Origin: JAMXLO01 sp963696645
Lineage (GTDB): Bacteria; Pseudomonadota; Alphaproteobacteria; Acetobacterales; Acetobacteraceae
NCBI GenBank assembly: GCA_963696645.1
Contig: CAVOKY010000003.1
Span: forward strand, 135,787 to 199,786
Direction of reading: 5' to 3'
DNA length: 64,000 nt
Below the pieces are notes generated by a model. It was not told the origin of the DNA. It made no database searches and saw only the letters and a program-made list of their open reading frames with translations. The position numbers and the translations under genes were made by a program. This document shows positions 17,701 to 26,489 of the stretch, piece by piece (the first letter of the stretch is position 1; each line of letters starts with the position of its first letter).

Positions 17701-17894
17701 AATGCGATGCGAAGCGAACATGTTGACGGCCAAGGCCGTGACGCCTCGGCCGTTCAACCCCGGTGTTGACGTTGATCCCGCGGGATATCCCCGACCTTAG
17801 TGACGCCCACACAGCAGCCATTGGGATCAAAGTGCGGGGCGCGTTGACAGGGCGCGGCGTTCACCTGGTGGCTAGCGCCTTCCAGGCTATTCCA

Positions 17895-17908
17895 TTGGTC
17901 GGGATCAA
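17895..17908. promoter_or_regulatory. Possible FNR/FixK-like box (weak)
   Basis: TTGGTCGGGATCAA fits TTGAT-N4-ATCAA with one mismatch in the left half. It lies 107 nt upstream of the DUF2092 gene start, a normal distance for FNR-type activators, within the 314-nt gap 17701-18014, which holds no gene. It is weaker than the three better boxes further on. Confidence 0.35.
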
Positions 17909-18014
17909 CGCTGTTCATCGAACAGCGCCCGTCGTCTTGTCAGATTGCCCGATGGGGAATACCAATATAGCGCGTTATGTGGCTCACGCAATAAATTCGG
18001 TGGAGCGTCGTCAG

Positions 18015-18821
18015 ATGATCAACATGATCCGGAAATCCACGAGCATCCATGCGCCAATATTATCTGCCGCCGCACTGGCCTTGGCGCTTGCCTTGGGAAC
18101 GCCTGTGGGAGCGAAAGCCGACGAGTCAGCGGCAAAGGCCCTGGTCAAGTCGATGTCCGATTATATGGCGGCGCAGCAGGCGATATCGTTCTCCTTCGAT
18201 ACCGACCTCGAGATCGTCACCAAGGACAAGCAAAAGCTCGCGCTGGCGAGTTCGGGAACAGTGACCCTAAGCCGGCCGGACAAGGTCCATGTTACCCGGC
18301 ATGGCGGATTTGCCGACGTTGAGGCAATTTTTGACGGCAAGACTCTATCGTTGGTCGGCCGCAACGCCAACATCTACGGTCAGGTCGACGTGCCCGGCTC
18401 AATCGACCATCTGATTGACGTACTGCGGGACAAATACCACAGGCCGGTTCCGGGCGCGGATTTGCTCCAATCGAATGTCTACGATGCGCTGATGCCCGAG
18501 GTCATCGATGCCAAGGATCTCGGTAGCGGCGTAATAGGCGGCGTTGAATGCGATCATCTTGCCTTTCGAACCAAGGAGGTTGATTGGCAGATCTGGATCG
18601 CACAGGGTGCCCACCCCTATCCATGCCGATACGTCATCACGTCCAAGCTCGTCGATGATGCACCACAATACAGTGTGCGGATCCGGGACTGGAAGACTGG
18701 GAATGAAGTTGCGTCGGACGATTTCAGCTTCAATAACTCAACGAGCGCAAAGAAGATGGAGCTGAAAGCTCTCGATACCGATGAGTTGCCTAAAATCTTT
18801 GCGGTTGGAGGCTCAAAATGA
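18015..18821 (+). CDS. DUF2092 periplasmic protein
   Basis: 268 residues starting MINMIRKSTSIHAPILSAAA, a signal peptide with a long Ala/Leu core ending near GAKADESA. The mature part has the DUF2092 pattern: helix with ALVKSMSDYMAAQQAISFSF, then beta strands TLSRPDKVHVTRHGG, IFDGKTLSLVGRN and GVECDHLAFRTKEVDWQIWI, resembling LolA/LolB-type lipid-carrier folds. It should be periplasmic. It leads a cluster with a small membrane protein, DUF3300 and DUF2950 genes that often travel together. The start at 18015 was chosen because it begins the signal peptide; upstream in-frame starts add non-conserved residues. Confidence 0.75.
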   Translation: MINMIRKSTSIHAPILSAAALALALALGTPVGAKADESAAKALVKSMSDYMAAQQAISFSFDTDLEIVTKDKQKLALASSGTVTLSRPDKVHVTRHGGFADVEAIFDGKTLSLVGRNANIYGQVDVPGSIDHLIDVLRDKYHRPVPGADLLQSNVYDALMPEVIDAKDLGSGVIGGVECDHLAFRTKEVDWQIWIAQGAHPYPCRYVITSKLVDDAPQYSVRIRDWKTGNEVASDDFSFNNSTSAKKMELKALDTDELPKIFAVGGSK

Positions 18822-19030
18822 CCGGGTCGAAACGATTTGGCATCCTTGTTCTGGGCGGCGTTATAGTGCTGTTTGCTGCTGAACTCGGCGGACGGCTTTC
18901 GATCCCAGGTGTCCACAGCATCGTCGCGACCGCCCAGGCCGTTGTCGGACGTCCGCTCACTCCGGTCAGCGTGGCCGGGGTAGCGCGGCGTACGTCGCGG
19001 CGTTGCGCGGCGGGCGTTTACGACTGCTGA
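18818..19030 (+). CDS. Small membrane protein, 70 aa, unknown
   Basis: The start overlaps the DUF2092 stop (ATGA at 18818-18821), supporting a real coupled gene. Residues 7-25 (FGILVLGGVIVLFAAELGG) form one membrane segment or uncleaved signal. The tail VSVAGVARRTSRRCAAG is basic with two cysteines. I do not recognise the family. Its location between DUF2092 and DUF3300 genes suggests an envelope role. Confidence 0.6.
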   Translation: MTGSKRFGILVLGGVIVLFAAELGGRLSIPGVHSIVATAQAVVGRPLTPVSVAGVARRTSRRCAAGVYDC

Positions 19031-19045
19031 CGACACAGCAGCCCG

Positions 19046-20629
19046 ATGATCCTCAGCACCTTTGCGGCCGGCCGGTTCATGCGGGTCCTGGCGAGCAGCC
19101 TGATGCTCAACGCGACGCTCCCGCTCGACGTCATGGCCCAGACGGCCCCGGCCGCCGTCGCTCAGCCGGCAACCGGCCAGCCGTTCAACACGGAACAGCT
19201 CGACGCGCTGGTGGCCTCGATCGCGCTCTACCCTGACGACCTGCTGACCCAGCTCCTGATGGCCACGACGTTCCCGCTCGATGTTGTGGCGGCAGCGCGC
19301 TGGGTGGAGGACCCGGCACACAAGTCATTGTCCGGCGACGCCTTGGTGAAGGCGTTGGAAGCCGAGTCTTGGGACCCGAGCGTGAAATCCCTGGTGCCGT
19401 TCCCGGTCGTCCTGGCGACCATGAACAGCAATCTGGCCTGGTTGCAGCAGCTCGGTTATGCCTTTGCGACGCAGCAGGCGGACGTGTTCGCCGCGGTGCA
19501 GCGCCTTCGTCGCCTGGCACAGCAGAACGATAAGCTGCAGTCGTCGCCCCAGCAGGTCGTGAGCACGCAGCAGGTGACGGTCGAGCCACCGGCAGGCAGC
19601 AGTCAGCCCCCGACGCAGCAGGAGATGATCGTCATCGAGCCTGCGCAGTCGGACACTGTCTACGTGCCGAGCTACGATCCGGCAACGGTGTACGGCTCGT
19701 CGTGGCCCTACCCGTCCTATCCGCCGTACTATCCGGCCCAGCCGCCCGGCTACTATTTCGGCACCGCGCTGGCCACCGGGCTGGCATTCGCGGCCGGCGC
19801 CGCTGTCGTGGGCGGGCTTTGGGGTTGGGCGAGTCCCGGGTGGGGCGGCGGTTACGCGAACGTCAACGTCAACCGATACAACAACATCAACGCCAACCGG
19901 TCGCAGATTAGCTCAAACCGTTGGGGTGGGGGCGCTGGCAGTGCGCGACCTGGCAATTTCGCCCGTGCCCCGGGCGGACCGGCAGGCCTTCCAGGCCGCT
20001 CGCAAGTTTCTGTACCGGGCAATGCCGTGCGGCCCCCAACCCGCGCAGGCGGCGTGGGCGGTGTCGGCGGTGCTGGTCGCCCCGGCGGTGCCGGCGGCGC
20101 TGGTCGACCGGGTGGTGCCGGTGGCGTGGGCGGTGTTGGCGGTGCTGGTCGCCCCGGCGGTGCCGGCGGCGTGGGCGGTGTCGGCGGCGCTGGTCGCCCT
20201 GGTGGTGCCGGCGGCGTGGGCGGTGTCGCTGGTGCTGGTCGCCCCGGCGGTGCCGGCGGCGTGGGCGGTGTCGGCGGTGCTGGTCGCCCCGGTGGTGCCG
20301 GCGGCGTGGGCGGTGTCGGTGGCGCTGGTCGCCCAGGTGGCGCGGGCGGCGCCGGTGGCGTGAACAGGCCGGCCCAGCGACCGGCCGGCGGAGGTCAGCG
20401 TGCGGCTCGCGCGCAGCGCCCGGGCGGCGCATTTGGTGACATGAACAGCGGCCGCCAGGCTGGTCAATACGGACAGCGCGGCGCGCAAAGCCGATCAGTT
20501 GGTCAGCAGCGATCGGCTGGCGGCGGCGCACGCGGTGGCGGCGGCGCTCGGGGTGGCGGGGGCGGCGGCCGCGCCGGTGGCGGAGGACGCGGCGGTGGTG
20601 GTGGACGTGGCGGCGGCGGGCGGCGTTAG
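19046..20629 (+). CDS. DUF3300 protein with collagen-like Gly-rich repeats
   Basis: 527 residues. After a secretion-like N-terminus comes the DUF3300 domain (about 50-200): LVASIALYPDDLLTQLLMAT, ARWVEDPAHKSLSGDALVKA, SVKSLVPFPVVLATMNSNLA and a repeated YVPSYDPATVYGSSWPYP motif. A hydrophobic Gly/Ala stretch near residue 250 may enter the membrane. Residues about 335-440 are seven 15-residue units of the type GGVGGVGGAGRPGGA, and the end is Gly/Arg-rich. Such low-complexity tails suggest a surface-exposed or structural envelope protein. Start ATG at 19046 follows the small membrane gene by 15 nt. Function unknown. Confidence 0.8.
   Translation: MILSTFAAGRFMRVLASSLMLNATLPLDVMAQTAPAAVAQPATGQPFNTEQLDALVASIALYPDDLLTQLLMATTFPLDVVAAARWVEDPAHKSLSGDALVKALEAESWDPSVKSLVPFPVVLATMNSNLAWLQQLGYAFATQQADVFAAVQRLRRLAQQNDKLQSSPQQVVSTQQVTVEPPAGSSQPPTQQEMIVIEPAQSDTVYVPSYDPATVYGSSWPYPSYPPYYPAQPPGYYFGTALATGLAFAAGAAVVGGLWGWASPGWGGGYANVNVNRYNNINANRSQISSNRWGGGAGSARPGNFARAPGGPAGLPGRSQVSVPGNAVRPPTRAGGVGGVGGAGRPGGAGGAGRPGGAGGVGGVGGAGRPGGAGGVGGVGGAGRPGGAGGVGGVAGAGRPGGAGGVGGVGGAGRPGGAGGVGGVGGAGRPGGAGGAGGVNRPAQRPAGGGQRAARAQRPGGAFGDMNSGRQAGQYGQRGAQSRSVGQQRSAGGGARGGGGARGGGGGGRAGGGGRGGGGGRGGGGRR
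20047..20361 (+). repeat. 45-bp tandem repeat encoding GGVGGVGGAGRPGGA units
   Basis: About seven tandem copies of a 45-bp unit (GGCGGCGTGGGCGGTGTCGG...) lie inside the DUF3300 gene, with scattered third-position differences and one GVAGAG variant. It stays in frame throughout, so copy number can change without breaking the protein. Confidence 0.85.
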
Positions 20630-20639
20630 GAGGTTCTCT

Positions 20640-21587
20640 ATGCAAACGCTGAAAACCTGGCCGTGCTCAATCCTGGCTGCAATCCTCTGGTTCACAGTGG
20701 CGCAGGCGGCACCAGCGAGCGCGCCCGAGCCCCAGCGCAGCTTCGGTTCCGCCGAGGAAGCAGTGAGCGCGTTCGTGGCAGCCTTGCGCGATCACCAGGA
20801 AGCCGACTTGCACGCTATCCTTGGGCCGGAGGGCGACCGGGTCATCGACTCCGGGGACCGTTATGCCGACCGCGAACTCCATCAGCGCTTTGTTGCTCTC
20901 TACGATGAGAAGCACACGATCGACCAAAAGAGCCCTGGGCGCGCCGAGTTGGATGTCGGCCCGAACGACTGGCCGATGCCGATCCCGCTGGTTGAGAACA
21001 ACGGACGCTGGACTTTCGACACCAAGGCAGGTGCACAGACGGTCATCGACCGTCGCATAGGCCGCAACGAGCTGTCGGCGATCCGCACGTTGCTCGCCAG
21101 CGTCGATGCGCAACATGACTATTTCGATCGTGCCAAGCAGGCAAATGGCAGCGGCGAGTATGCCATGCGCCTGGTCAGCACGCCCGGCCGTCGCGATGGC
21201 CTTTACTGGCCGACTGCCGAGGGCGAGCCCGAAAGCCCGCTGGGGCCGCTGGTCGATGCCGCGCGGGACGCGGGCTACCCCGGCGAACTGGTCGGCGGAA
21301 AGCCGATTCCTTACGAAGGCTACTATTTCCGCATCCTCAAGGCGCAAGGTCCCAACGGAGATGGCGGGGCTAGGAGCTACGTCCAGTCGGGCCGCATGAC
21401 GGGCGGCTTCGCATTGATCGCCTGGCCAGCGGTGTTCGAGTCTAGCGGCATCATGACGTTCATCGTCGGCCCGGACGGCGATGTGTACCAGAAGGATCTG
21501 GGACCCGAGACGGCGCGCATCGCCGCCGCGATGACGACGTTCGACCCGGACCTTACATGGTCGCGTGTCGCAATGACCAACGACTGA
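20640..21587 (+). CDS. DUF2950 secreted protein
   Basis: 315 residues with a signal peptide (KTWPCSILAAILWFTVAQAA). The mature part matches DUF2950: FGSAEEAVSAFVAALRDH, DNGRW-like ENNGRWTFDTKAGAQTVIDR, GRNELSAIRTLLASVDAQHD, the PIPYEGYYFRILKAQGPN motif, and FALIAWPAVFESSGIMTFIV with GDVYQKDLGP at the end. Role unknown; the family commonly neighbours DUF3300 genes, as here. AGGAGG lies 7 nt before the ATG at 20640, just after the DUF3300 stop, so the two are co-transcribed. Confidence 0.85.
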   Translation: MQTLKTWPCSILAAILWFTVAQAAPASAPEPQRSFGSAEEAVSAFVAALRDHQEADLHAILGPEGDRVIDSGDRYADRELHQRFVALYDEKHTIDQKSPGRAELDVGPNDWPMPIPLVENNGRWTFDTKAGAQTVIDRRIGRNELSAIRTLLASVDAQHDYFDRAKQANGSGEYAMRLVSTPGRRDGLYWPTAEGEPESPLGPLVDAARDAGYPGELVGGKPIPYEGYYFRILKAQGPNGDGGARSYVQSGRMTGGFALIAWPAVFESSGIMTFIVGPDGDVYQKDLGPETARIAAAMTTFDPDLTWSRVAMTND

Positions 21588-21744
21588 CAGCGCCGGTGAC
21601 ATCGAAATGGTCACGGTTACACGTGGCGGCCGAGTTGGTTTTGGCGTCAACAGGACTTAGTCCAGCAACGGCGCGTGTCGTGGACAGGTTGCGTCGCCGA
21701 CAAGCTGACCTAATACGGACACAATACCGAGCGCGGGGAACAGA

Positions 21745-22854
21745 ATGCGCCATCTCATTGGTGTTGCCACCTTGTTTTGCCTCGTTGTCGGAACCCCGAA
21801 TGGATGGGCGCAACAGCCGACTGCGATTCCGGTGGGTACAGTGGCAGCCGAACTTCGGCCGATCACCAAGACGACGGAATTCGTCGGCCGCGTGGACGCC
21901 ATTGAGCGCGTCGAGATCCGGGCACGGGTGACCGGGTTCCTGCAGGACATCCTGTTCAAAGAGGGCGCAACCGTCAAAAAGGGCGACGTCCTCTACCGGA
22001 TCGAGCCTGAGAGCTTCCAGGCAGCGGTGCAGCAGGCCCAGGGCGCGCTCTACGAAGCGCAGGGGAAATACGCCAATGCCACCGCGCAGCGCGCGCGAAC
22101 CGAGGAGCTGGTGAAGACTGCCACAGCCTCCCGCGCATTGCTTGACGAGCGCGTGGCCAATGAGAAGGAGGCCCAGGGTCAAGTGGTCACGGCGGATGCC
22201 AACCTGAAGACCGCGACCGTCAACGTCGGCTACACCGAGATCACTGCTCCGATCACCGGCGAAATCGGCCGCACCAAGGTGACGATTGGGAATGTCGTGG
22301 GACCCGATACCGGTCCGCTCACCGTCATCGTTAGCCGCGACCCGATGTATGTGACATTTCCGGTCAGCCAGCGCGAGTTCCTCAACGTCGAGCAGCAGGC
22401 GGAGCGCAAGAATCGGCAAGAGGCACTGGCCGTGCGTATTCGCTTCTCGGATGGCTCGACGTACGATCAGACGGGACGGATCAACTTCGTCGATGTGACG
22501 GTGGATCGCGCGACCGATACCGTCATCGTACGGGCAACCATGCCCAATCCGAACGGCACTCTGATCGATGGTCAATTGGTCCGCGTGTCTGTCGAGGCCG
22601 ACAAACCTGAGGAGAAGGTGCTGGTGCCGCAATCGGCGCTGATCGTCGATCAACAGGGGACGTATGTCTTCCTCGTGGTGGACGGAAAGGCAGCCGTCCG
22701 TCGTGTGAAGCTGGGTGGCGAATCGGGCGCCTATATGATCGTGGACGATGGCCTGAAGGGCGGCGAGCAGGTGGTTGTCCAGGGTATGGAGAGTCTGCGA
22801 CCTGGCTCGCCGGTTGTCGCCAGTCCCGCTCCGCCACCGCTTAGCGGGGGCTGA
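21745..22854 (+). CDS. RND efflux periplasmic adaptor subunit (AcrA/MexA type)
   Basis: 369 residues with a signal peptide (LIGVATLFCLVVGTPNGWAQ). Then come the membrane-fusion domains: biotinyl-lipoyl half ATVKKGDVLYRIEPESFQAA, a coiled-coil hairpin rich in Ala/Glu/Gln around 95-165, the second lipoyl half TEITAPITGEIGRTKVTIGN, a beta-barrel and the C-terminal membrane-proximal domain. It links the inner-membrane pump encoded immediately after it to an outer-membrane channel, which is not present here. Its stop is only 4 nt before the pump gene. Confidence 0.92.
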   Translation: MRHLIGVATLFCLVVGTPNGWAQQPTAIPVGTVAAELRPITKTTEFVGRVDAIERVEIRARVTGFLQDILFKEGATVKKGDVLYRIEPESFQAAVQQAQGALYEAQGKYANATAQRARTEELVKTATASRALLDERVANEKEAQGQVVTADANLKTATVNVGYTEITAPITGEIGRTKVTIGNVVGPDTGPLTVIVSRDPMYVTFPVSQREFLNVEQQAERKNRQEALAVRIRFSDGSTYDQTGRINFVDVTVDRATDTVIVRATMPNPNGTLIDGQLVRVSVEADKPEEKVLVPQSALIVDQQGTYVFLVVDGKAAVRRVKLGGESGAYMIVDDGLKGGEQVVVQGMESLRPGSPVVASPAPPPLSGG

Positions 22855-22858
22855 AGCT

Positions 22859-25800
22859 ATGTTTTCTGCCATTTTCATCGACCGGCCTCGGCTGGCGATG
22901 GTCATTGCCATCGTCACCGTGATCGCGGGCCTGGTGTCGCTGCTGGTGATCCCGATTGCGCAATACCCCGATATCGTGCCGCCCCAGGTTTCCGTTACGA
23001 CGACGTATCCCGGAGCCTCCGCCGCCGTCGTGGAAGCGACAGTCGCACAGCCGATCGAAAGCCAGGTCGTCGGTGTCGACAAGATGATCTACATGAAGAG
23101 CGTCAGCGGCAACGACGGCAGCTACTCGCTGAAGGTGTCATTCGAACTCGGCACCGACCCGGACATCAATACGGTCAACGTCAACAACCGCGTGCAGGTC
23201 GCGCTGTCGAAACTGCCAGAGGACGTGCGCAAACAGGGCGTGACGGTCAAAAAGCAATCCTCCGCGCTGCTCGGCGTCATCGCGCTGTATTCGCCCAAGC
23301 GAACGCACGATGAGCTGTTCATATCGAACTACGTGACCATCAATCTGCTGGACCAGATCAAGAGCACCCCGGGCGTAGGCGATGCGGCACTGTTCGGTCC
23401 ACAGGATTATTCGATGCGCGTCTGGGTCCGCACCGATCGGCTGACCGGGCTCGGCCTGACCACGGCGGATGTCATCAACGCGATCAGGTCGCAGAACGTG
23501 CAGGCTGCGGTCGGCCGGATCGGCGCCCGGCCGATGTCGAATGACCAGCAGTTGCAGCTCAATATCCAGACCAAGGGGCGCCTGACATCGACCGACGAGT
23601 TCGCGCAGATCGTGATCCGCACCAACCCGGATGGGTCCATACTTCGTCTCGGCGACATCGCCCGCCTCGAACTGGGTGCCGCCAACCTTGACCGTTCGAC
23701 GCGACTGAACGGCGCGCCCGCCGCATTGATCGCAATCTATCAGGCACCGGGAGCCAATGCGCTCACCGCGTTGAGCGGCGTCAAGCAGACTATCGCTGAT
23801 GCAGCCCATGATTTCCCCGACGATCTCGCGTGGAAAGTCACTTATGACCCGACGACCTTTGTCACCGACACCATCCACGAAGTGCAAAAAACGCTGATCG
23901 AGGCGTTCATACTTGTGGTTCTTGTCGTCTACCTCTTCCTCGGCAGCCTGCGCGCGACGTTGATCCCGACGATCGCGGTGCCTGTAAGCCTGATCGGCAC
24001 GTTCATCGTGCTCAATGCGATCGGCTACTCGGCCAACACCGTCTCGCTGCTCGCCATTGTGCTCGCAATCGGCATCGTCGTGGACGATGCAATCGTGGTG
24101 GTCGAAGCGGTCGAGCAGGTGATGGAGCACCATCCGGAACTGTCACCTGCTGAAGCGACCAAGATAGCGATGGGCCAGATTTTCGCCCCGATCATCGCGA
24201 TCACACTGGTACTGCTCTCAGTGTTCGTGCCGGTGGCCTTCATCCCCGGAATCTCAGGTGAGTTGTTTCGCCAGTTCGCAGTCACCGTCGCTGTGTCCAT
24301 GTTTCTCTCGGCCATCAATGCGCTGACGCTGTCGCCTGCGCTGTGTGCCATCCTGCTGCGCCCGCACCACGGGCCACGCCGGGGCCCGATCGGGGCGCTG
24401 ATGCGAGGGATCGATTGGGTGCGCGACGGTTATGGCGCCATCGTTGCACGGCTTGTGCGCATTTCAATCATCGGTCTGGTTATGGTCGTCGTCGCGATGG
24501 TTGGTATCGTCGGTCTGGGAAAGATCACCCCTACCGGATTCCTGCCGGAAGACGACCAGGGTGCATTCTTTGTCGTGGTACAGTTGCCGGACGGCGCCTC
24601 GATTGCGCGCACCAGCGACGTCGTCCGGCAGGTGGAGGACATTCTGAAGCAAGAGCCGGCGATCGCAGATTATTCCGCGACTATCGGGCTGAACTTCATC
24701 GACAACTATTCGCAGCCTAATGCCGCCTTCCTGATCGTTTCGCTCAAGCCGTTCGCGGAGCGGACCGACGAATCCCAGTCCGCTCAGGCGATGATCGCAA
24801 GGCTCGGCACGAAATTCCGTCAGGTGCGCGGGGGACGGGCTATTGCGATCGCGCCGCCGCCAATCATTGGGCTCGGCACAGGAGGCGGGTTCAGTTATGT
24901 GCTCCAGGATACTGGCGGTGGCAGCCCGCAGGCGCTGGCGCAGGTCCTGCGCGGTTTGCTGGTTGCGGCCAATCAGGATCCGAAGCTCACCAACGTGTAC
25001 AGCACGTTCTCCGCGGCCACGCCGTCGATCTACCTCAATATCGATCGTGATAAGGCACAGATCCTCAAGGTTGATCTGTCCGCGATCTTCCAGGCGCTGC
25101 AGGCATCACTCGGAGGATACTATGTCAACGACATGAATCTGTTCGGCCGTACGTGGCAGGTGCAGGTCCAGGCGGAAGCCCAGGACAGGTCGGGGATTGA
25201 TGATATCTACCGGATCAATGTGCGCAGCGACGATGGCAAGATGATCCCGCTGCGTAGCCTGGTGGAAGTGCGGCCAATCATCGGACCGCAAGCGCTGATC
25301 CGCTATAACAATCGGGTGGCGGTGACGATCCAGGGCAGCCCTGCGCCGGGAATTTCATCCGGGCAGGCGCTCGCGGCCATGGAACAGGTCGCAGCGAAAA
25401 CGCTGCCGCGTGGGTATCAAGGCCTGTGGACCGACGTGTCCTTCCAGGAGAAGCGTGCGGAAGGAAAAACGGCGATCATCCTCGGCTTTGCGGTATTGTT
25501 CGCCTACCTGTTCCTGGTCGCTCAGTACGAAAGCTGGACAATCCCGGTCCCGGTCTTGCTGTCCGTCACCGTGGGCGTCGTCGGGTCATTCGCTGCCATG
25601 CTTGCCGGGGGTCTGACCCTCGATCTGTATGCCCAGATCGGCATGGTCGTGCTGATCGGATTGGCCGCGAAGAACGGCATCCTGATCGTCGAATTCGCCA
25701 AGGAGCGCCGGGCAGAAGGTATTCCATTGCTCGAGGCGGCCACCGAGGGCGCGCGCCTGCGATTCCGCCCGGTGATGATGACGTCCTTTGCATTCATCCT

Positions 25801-26041
25801 GGGCTTGCTGCCATTGGTGGTCGCCGAGGGCCCTTCACGGCTGGCTCGGCGCGATGTCGGCACGCCGGTGTTCGGCGGCATGCTTTCGGCATCGTTCATC
25901 GGAATATTCGCGATCCCGGCGCTGTACGTGATCTTCCAGGCGTTGCGCGAACGACTGCGCCCGTCGGCGCGACCGGTTGAAGCACAAGCCAAGGAAGAAG
26001 CACAAGCCAAAGAACCGGTTACATTGGATCATTCGGCGTGA
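22859..26041 (+). CDS. RND efflux pump, inner-membrane transporter (HAE1/AcrB type)
   Basis: 1060 residues, full length for AcrB-type pumps. The start MFSAIFIDRPRLAMVIAIVT is the first membrane helix, followed by IPIAQYPDIVPPQVSVTTTY. Proton-relay residues are visible: the double Asp in GIVVDDAIVVVEAVEQVM and the Lys in GLAAKNGILIVEFAKERR. Two large periplasmic loops and twelve membrane helices fit the drug/amphiphile exporter family. It pairs with the adaptor gene upstream. The ATG at 22859 sits 4 nt after the adaptor stop. The tail carries a repeated EAQAKE sequence. Substrates cannot be predicted. Confidence 0.95.
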   Translation: MFSAIFIDRPRLAMVIAIVTVIAGLVSLLVIPIAQYPDIVPPQVSVTTTYPGASAAVVEATVAQPIESQVVGVDKMIYMKSVSGNDGSYSLKVSFELGTDPDINTVNVNNRVQVALSKLPEDVRKQGVTVKKQSSALLGVIALYSPKRTHDELFISNYVTINLLDQIKSTPGVGDAALFGPQDYSMRVWVRTDRLTGLGLTTADVINAIRSQNVQAAVGRIGARPMSNDQQLQLNIQTKGRLTSTDEFAQIVIRTNPDGSILRLGDIARLELGAANLDRSTRLNGAPAALIAIYQAPGANALTALSGVKQTIADAAHDFPDDLAWKVTYDPTTFVTDTIHEVQKTLIEAFILVVLVVYLFLGSLRATLIPTIAVPVSLIGTFIVLNAIGYSANTVSLLAIVLAIGIVVDDAIVVVEAVEQVMEHHPELSPAEATKIAMGQIFAPIIAITLVLLSVFVPVAFIPGISGELFRQFAVTVAVSMFLSAINALTLSPALCAILLRPHHGPRRGPIGALMRGIDWVRDGYGAIVARLVRISIIGLVMVVVAMVGIVGLGKITPTGFLPEDDQGAFFVVVQLPDGASIARTSDVVRQVEDILKQEPAIADYSATIGLNFIDNYSQPNAAFLIVSLKPFAERTDESQSAQAMIARLGTKFRQVRGGRAIAIAPPPIIGLGTGGGFSYVLQDTGGGSPQALAQVLRGLLVAANQDPKLTNVYSTFSAATPSIYLNIDRDKAQILKVDLSAIFQALQASLGGYYVNDMNLFGRTWQVQVQAEAQDRSGIDDIYRINVRSDDGKMIPLRSLVEVRPIIGPQALIRYNNRVAVTIQGSPAPGISSGQALAAMEQVAAKTLPRGYQGLWTDVSFQEKRAEGKTAIILGFAVLFAYLFLVAQYESWTIPVPVLLSVTVGVVGSFAAMLAGGLTLDLYAQIGMVVLIGLAAKNGILIVEFAKERRAEGIPLLEAATEGARLRFRPVMMTSFAFILGLLPLVVAEGPSRLARRDVGTPVFGGMLSASFIGIFAIPALYVIFQALRERLRPSARPVEAQAKEEAQAKEPVTLDHSA

Positions 26042-26063
26042 GAGTATGCGGGGAAAGCGGACG

Positions 26064-26489
26064 ATGACCTCTCTTCACGGCATCAAAGGCGCTGCCGTAA
26101 TCGACGCTGTTGCGTTGACGGAATGCACATCGGACCCCACGCCTCATCCAGGCAGTGCGATTGCTCCAGCACCCGCGGTGCCATGGGACGGCACGTATCG
26201 AGACAACATACAGATCATCAGGACGGACTCCGGCGTTGATGGGCTCCGGTGCGAGAGAGATGCGCAGATGATGATGCAGGGAACCGGCACCTCGTTCGGC
26301 TATGCGATGCCCCATCCGAATGCACCCGATAATCGCACACCGATTTACTCGACCACCATCGCCCCCAATGACATCTTCCCATCGCAAATTCTGAGCGGCG
26401 TGCTGCACGACCTGTTGGTGGGTAACCACATGCCCAGAACTGTCGATAGTTCGGCGTGTGTCCACGAGTTCTCGGCCGATCTATCGTGA
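26064..26489 (+). CDS. Small secreted/lipoprotein-like protein, copy A (degenerate lipobox)
   Basis: 141 residues. It is a paralogue of the equally long protein at 37838-38263: both have VPWDGTYRDNIQI / VSWDGNYRGIVRV, AMPHPNAPDNRTPIYSTTIA / AMPHPNVPHNPTPVYSAVIA and end in FSAD-S. In this copy the N-terminal core reads AAVIDAVALTEC, with an Asp in the hydrophobic segment and Glu before the Cys, unlike LAGC in the paralogue, so export or lipidation may be lost. Start at 26064 matches the paralogue's length and has GGGGAAAG upstream. Function unknown. Its stop overlaps the next gene's GTG. Confidence 0.7.
   Translation: MTSLHGIKGAAVIDAVALTECTSDPTPHPGSAIAPAPAVPWDGTYRDNIQIIRTDSGVDGLRCERDAQMMMQGTGTSFGYAMPHPNAPDNRTPIYSTTIAPNDIFPSQILSGVLHDLLVGNHMPRTVDSSACVHEFSADLS

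Noticed and set aside
17717..17760. ACGGCC-AA-GGCCGT hairpin after ackA as terminator
   Set aside because: Short stem, 2-nt loop and no T-run; not enough to call a rho-independent terminator.
17766..17779. TTGACGTTGATCCC as an FNR-type site after ackA
   Set aside because: The right half lacks the final AA, and the site is over 230 nt from the next start; likely chance.
20047..20361. Regular repeats suggestive of a CRISPR array
   Set aside because: Units are contiguous 45-bp coding repeats without unique spacers, in frame inside DUF3300.
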